From contig SUVY01000003.1 in assembly GCA_015061775.1 (NCBI GenBank), positions 1 through 64,000 of the forward strand: a DNA stretch of 64,000 bases, written 5' to 3'. This document shows positions 63,426-64,000 of the stretch, in pieces. The stretch's first letter is position 1; every line of letters starts with the position of its first letter. Source of the stretch: Lentisphaerota bacterium (GTDB lineage Bacteria; Verrucomicrobiota; Lentisphaeria; Victivallales; Victivallaceae). The notes beneath the pieces are model-generated. The model had not been told where the DNA came from. It made no database searches and saw nothing but the letters and a program-made list of their open reading frames with translations. Both the position numbers and the translations under genes were made by a program.

Positions 63426-64000
63426 ATGAAATCGCACCTGATAATCGCCTTTGCCGCAGCAGTATCCCTGCTGTTCGGAGCAACTGAAACAGCCGATGTG
63501 CGGAATTTACTGCTCAATTCAGAGTTTTCGTTCCATGCGTTCATGCAGCACAGGACGGGAAAGCGGGGCAGAACGACAGCAAAATATGTTCCGTTCTGGA
63601 ACGCTTGCTCAGGCAGCTCACTTGAGGTGAGACGCGACTCGGGAATTCTGCCGAAGTATCTGCCTCCGGTGCCTGTGTCATACGGAGTCGTCCTGAAACC
63701 GGGTAAAAGTTTCCATCAGTTTTTCACGCTTCCGGAAGCTGACCTTGTTCCGGGCAATGCAGTAAGCCTTTCATTCTGGGCGTATCAGGATGCTCCCCGT
63801 GCGGTAAAAGGCGAGATACGTGCGCTGAAGATCGAAAGTGCCGACGGCACCTGGTCTCCGAAAAAGGATTTCGGTCTGGCGGATAAGCGCACGTTCCAGA
63901 AGATGTCCCGTGGAGAGCTGGTGGTCGCAGCTTCGGCCGCTGCTGTCTCCGAAAAGATCGGAAGATGTGTGGAGTTCAAGGTGGAAAACTTTGTTATCCC
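63426..64000 (+). CDS. Secreted hypothetical protein, 5' part (runs off the right edge; not in the ORF track)
   Basis: Open frame with no stop to the window end: MKSHLIIAFAAAVSLLFGATETADVRNLLLNSEFSFHAFMQHRTGKRGRTTAKYVPFWNACSG...; signal peptide; RBS GGGAGG. Confidence 0.75.
   Translation, partial: MKSHLIIAFAAAVSLLFGATETADVRNLLLNSEFSFHAFMQHRTGKRGRTTAKYVPFWNACSGSSLEVRRDSGILPKYLPPVPVSYGVVLKPGKSFHQFFTLPEADLVPGNAVSLSFWAYQDAPRAVKGEIRALKIESADGTWSPKKDFGLADKRTFQKMSRGELVVAASAAAVSEKIGRCVEFKVENFVI

Noticed and set aside
1-64000. tRNA or rRNA genes
   Set aside because: No cloverleaf or rRNA-like stretch recognised by eye. A tRNAscan-SE or Infernal run would be needed to exclude them.

Overview
The window looks like a chromosomal segment from a Lentisphaerae/PVC-type bacterium. 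The taxonomy is inferred from gene content and style; I could not search. About 50 protein-coding genes are supported. On the left are the 3' end of a large FG-GAP-type surface protein, purA, rodA/ftsW, panD and two small Flp-like pilins; one pilin is only 55 aa and is missing from the ORF track. After lysS comes a minus-strand cell-surface sugar locus (8.0-19.7 kb). It combines rfbF/G/H, an acetolactate-synthase-like ThDP enzyme, a C-methyltransferase, a NeuB-SAF-cupin fusion, a radical SAM protein, a NUDIX hydrolase, an SDR, a GT2 glycosyltransferase and GtrA. Next are an NBP35/Mrp ATPase, a PHP phosphatase, a type I secretion adaptor/ABC pair and a tandem array of five secreted acetylxylan-esterase-like proteins. 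A plus-strand operon follows: IMP cyclohydrolase-like, family B DNA polymerase, UvrD/PcrA helicase and ribokinase. The remainder includes a small islet between palindromic repeats, an alpha-galactosidase operon with a divergent regulator, and housekeeping genes (mnmG, prfB, nifU-like, proS, aspartokinase, hom). The leads I rate highest are: (1) the unusual branched/deoxy-sugar locus; (2) a family B polymerase with degenerate exonuclease motifs, coupled to a UvrD helicase; (3) three dispersed palindromic elements with a conserved core and compensatory stem changes; (4) a MITE-like palindromic repeat pair enclosing three orphan genes, two of which share a duplicated promoter segment; (5) the five-copy esterase array; (6) an ABC exporter with two apparent degenerate C39-like domains. 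All family assignments come from reading motifs in the translations. No searches were run.
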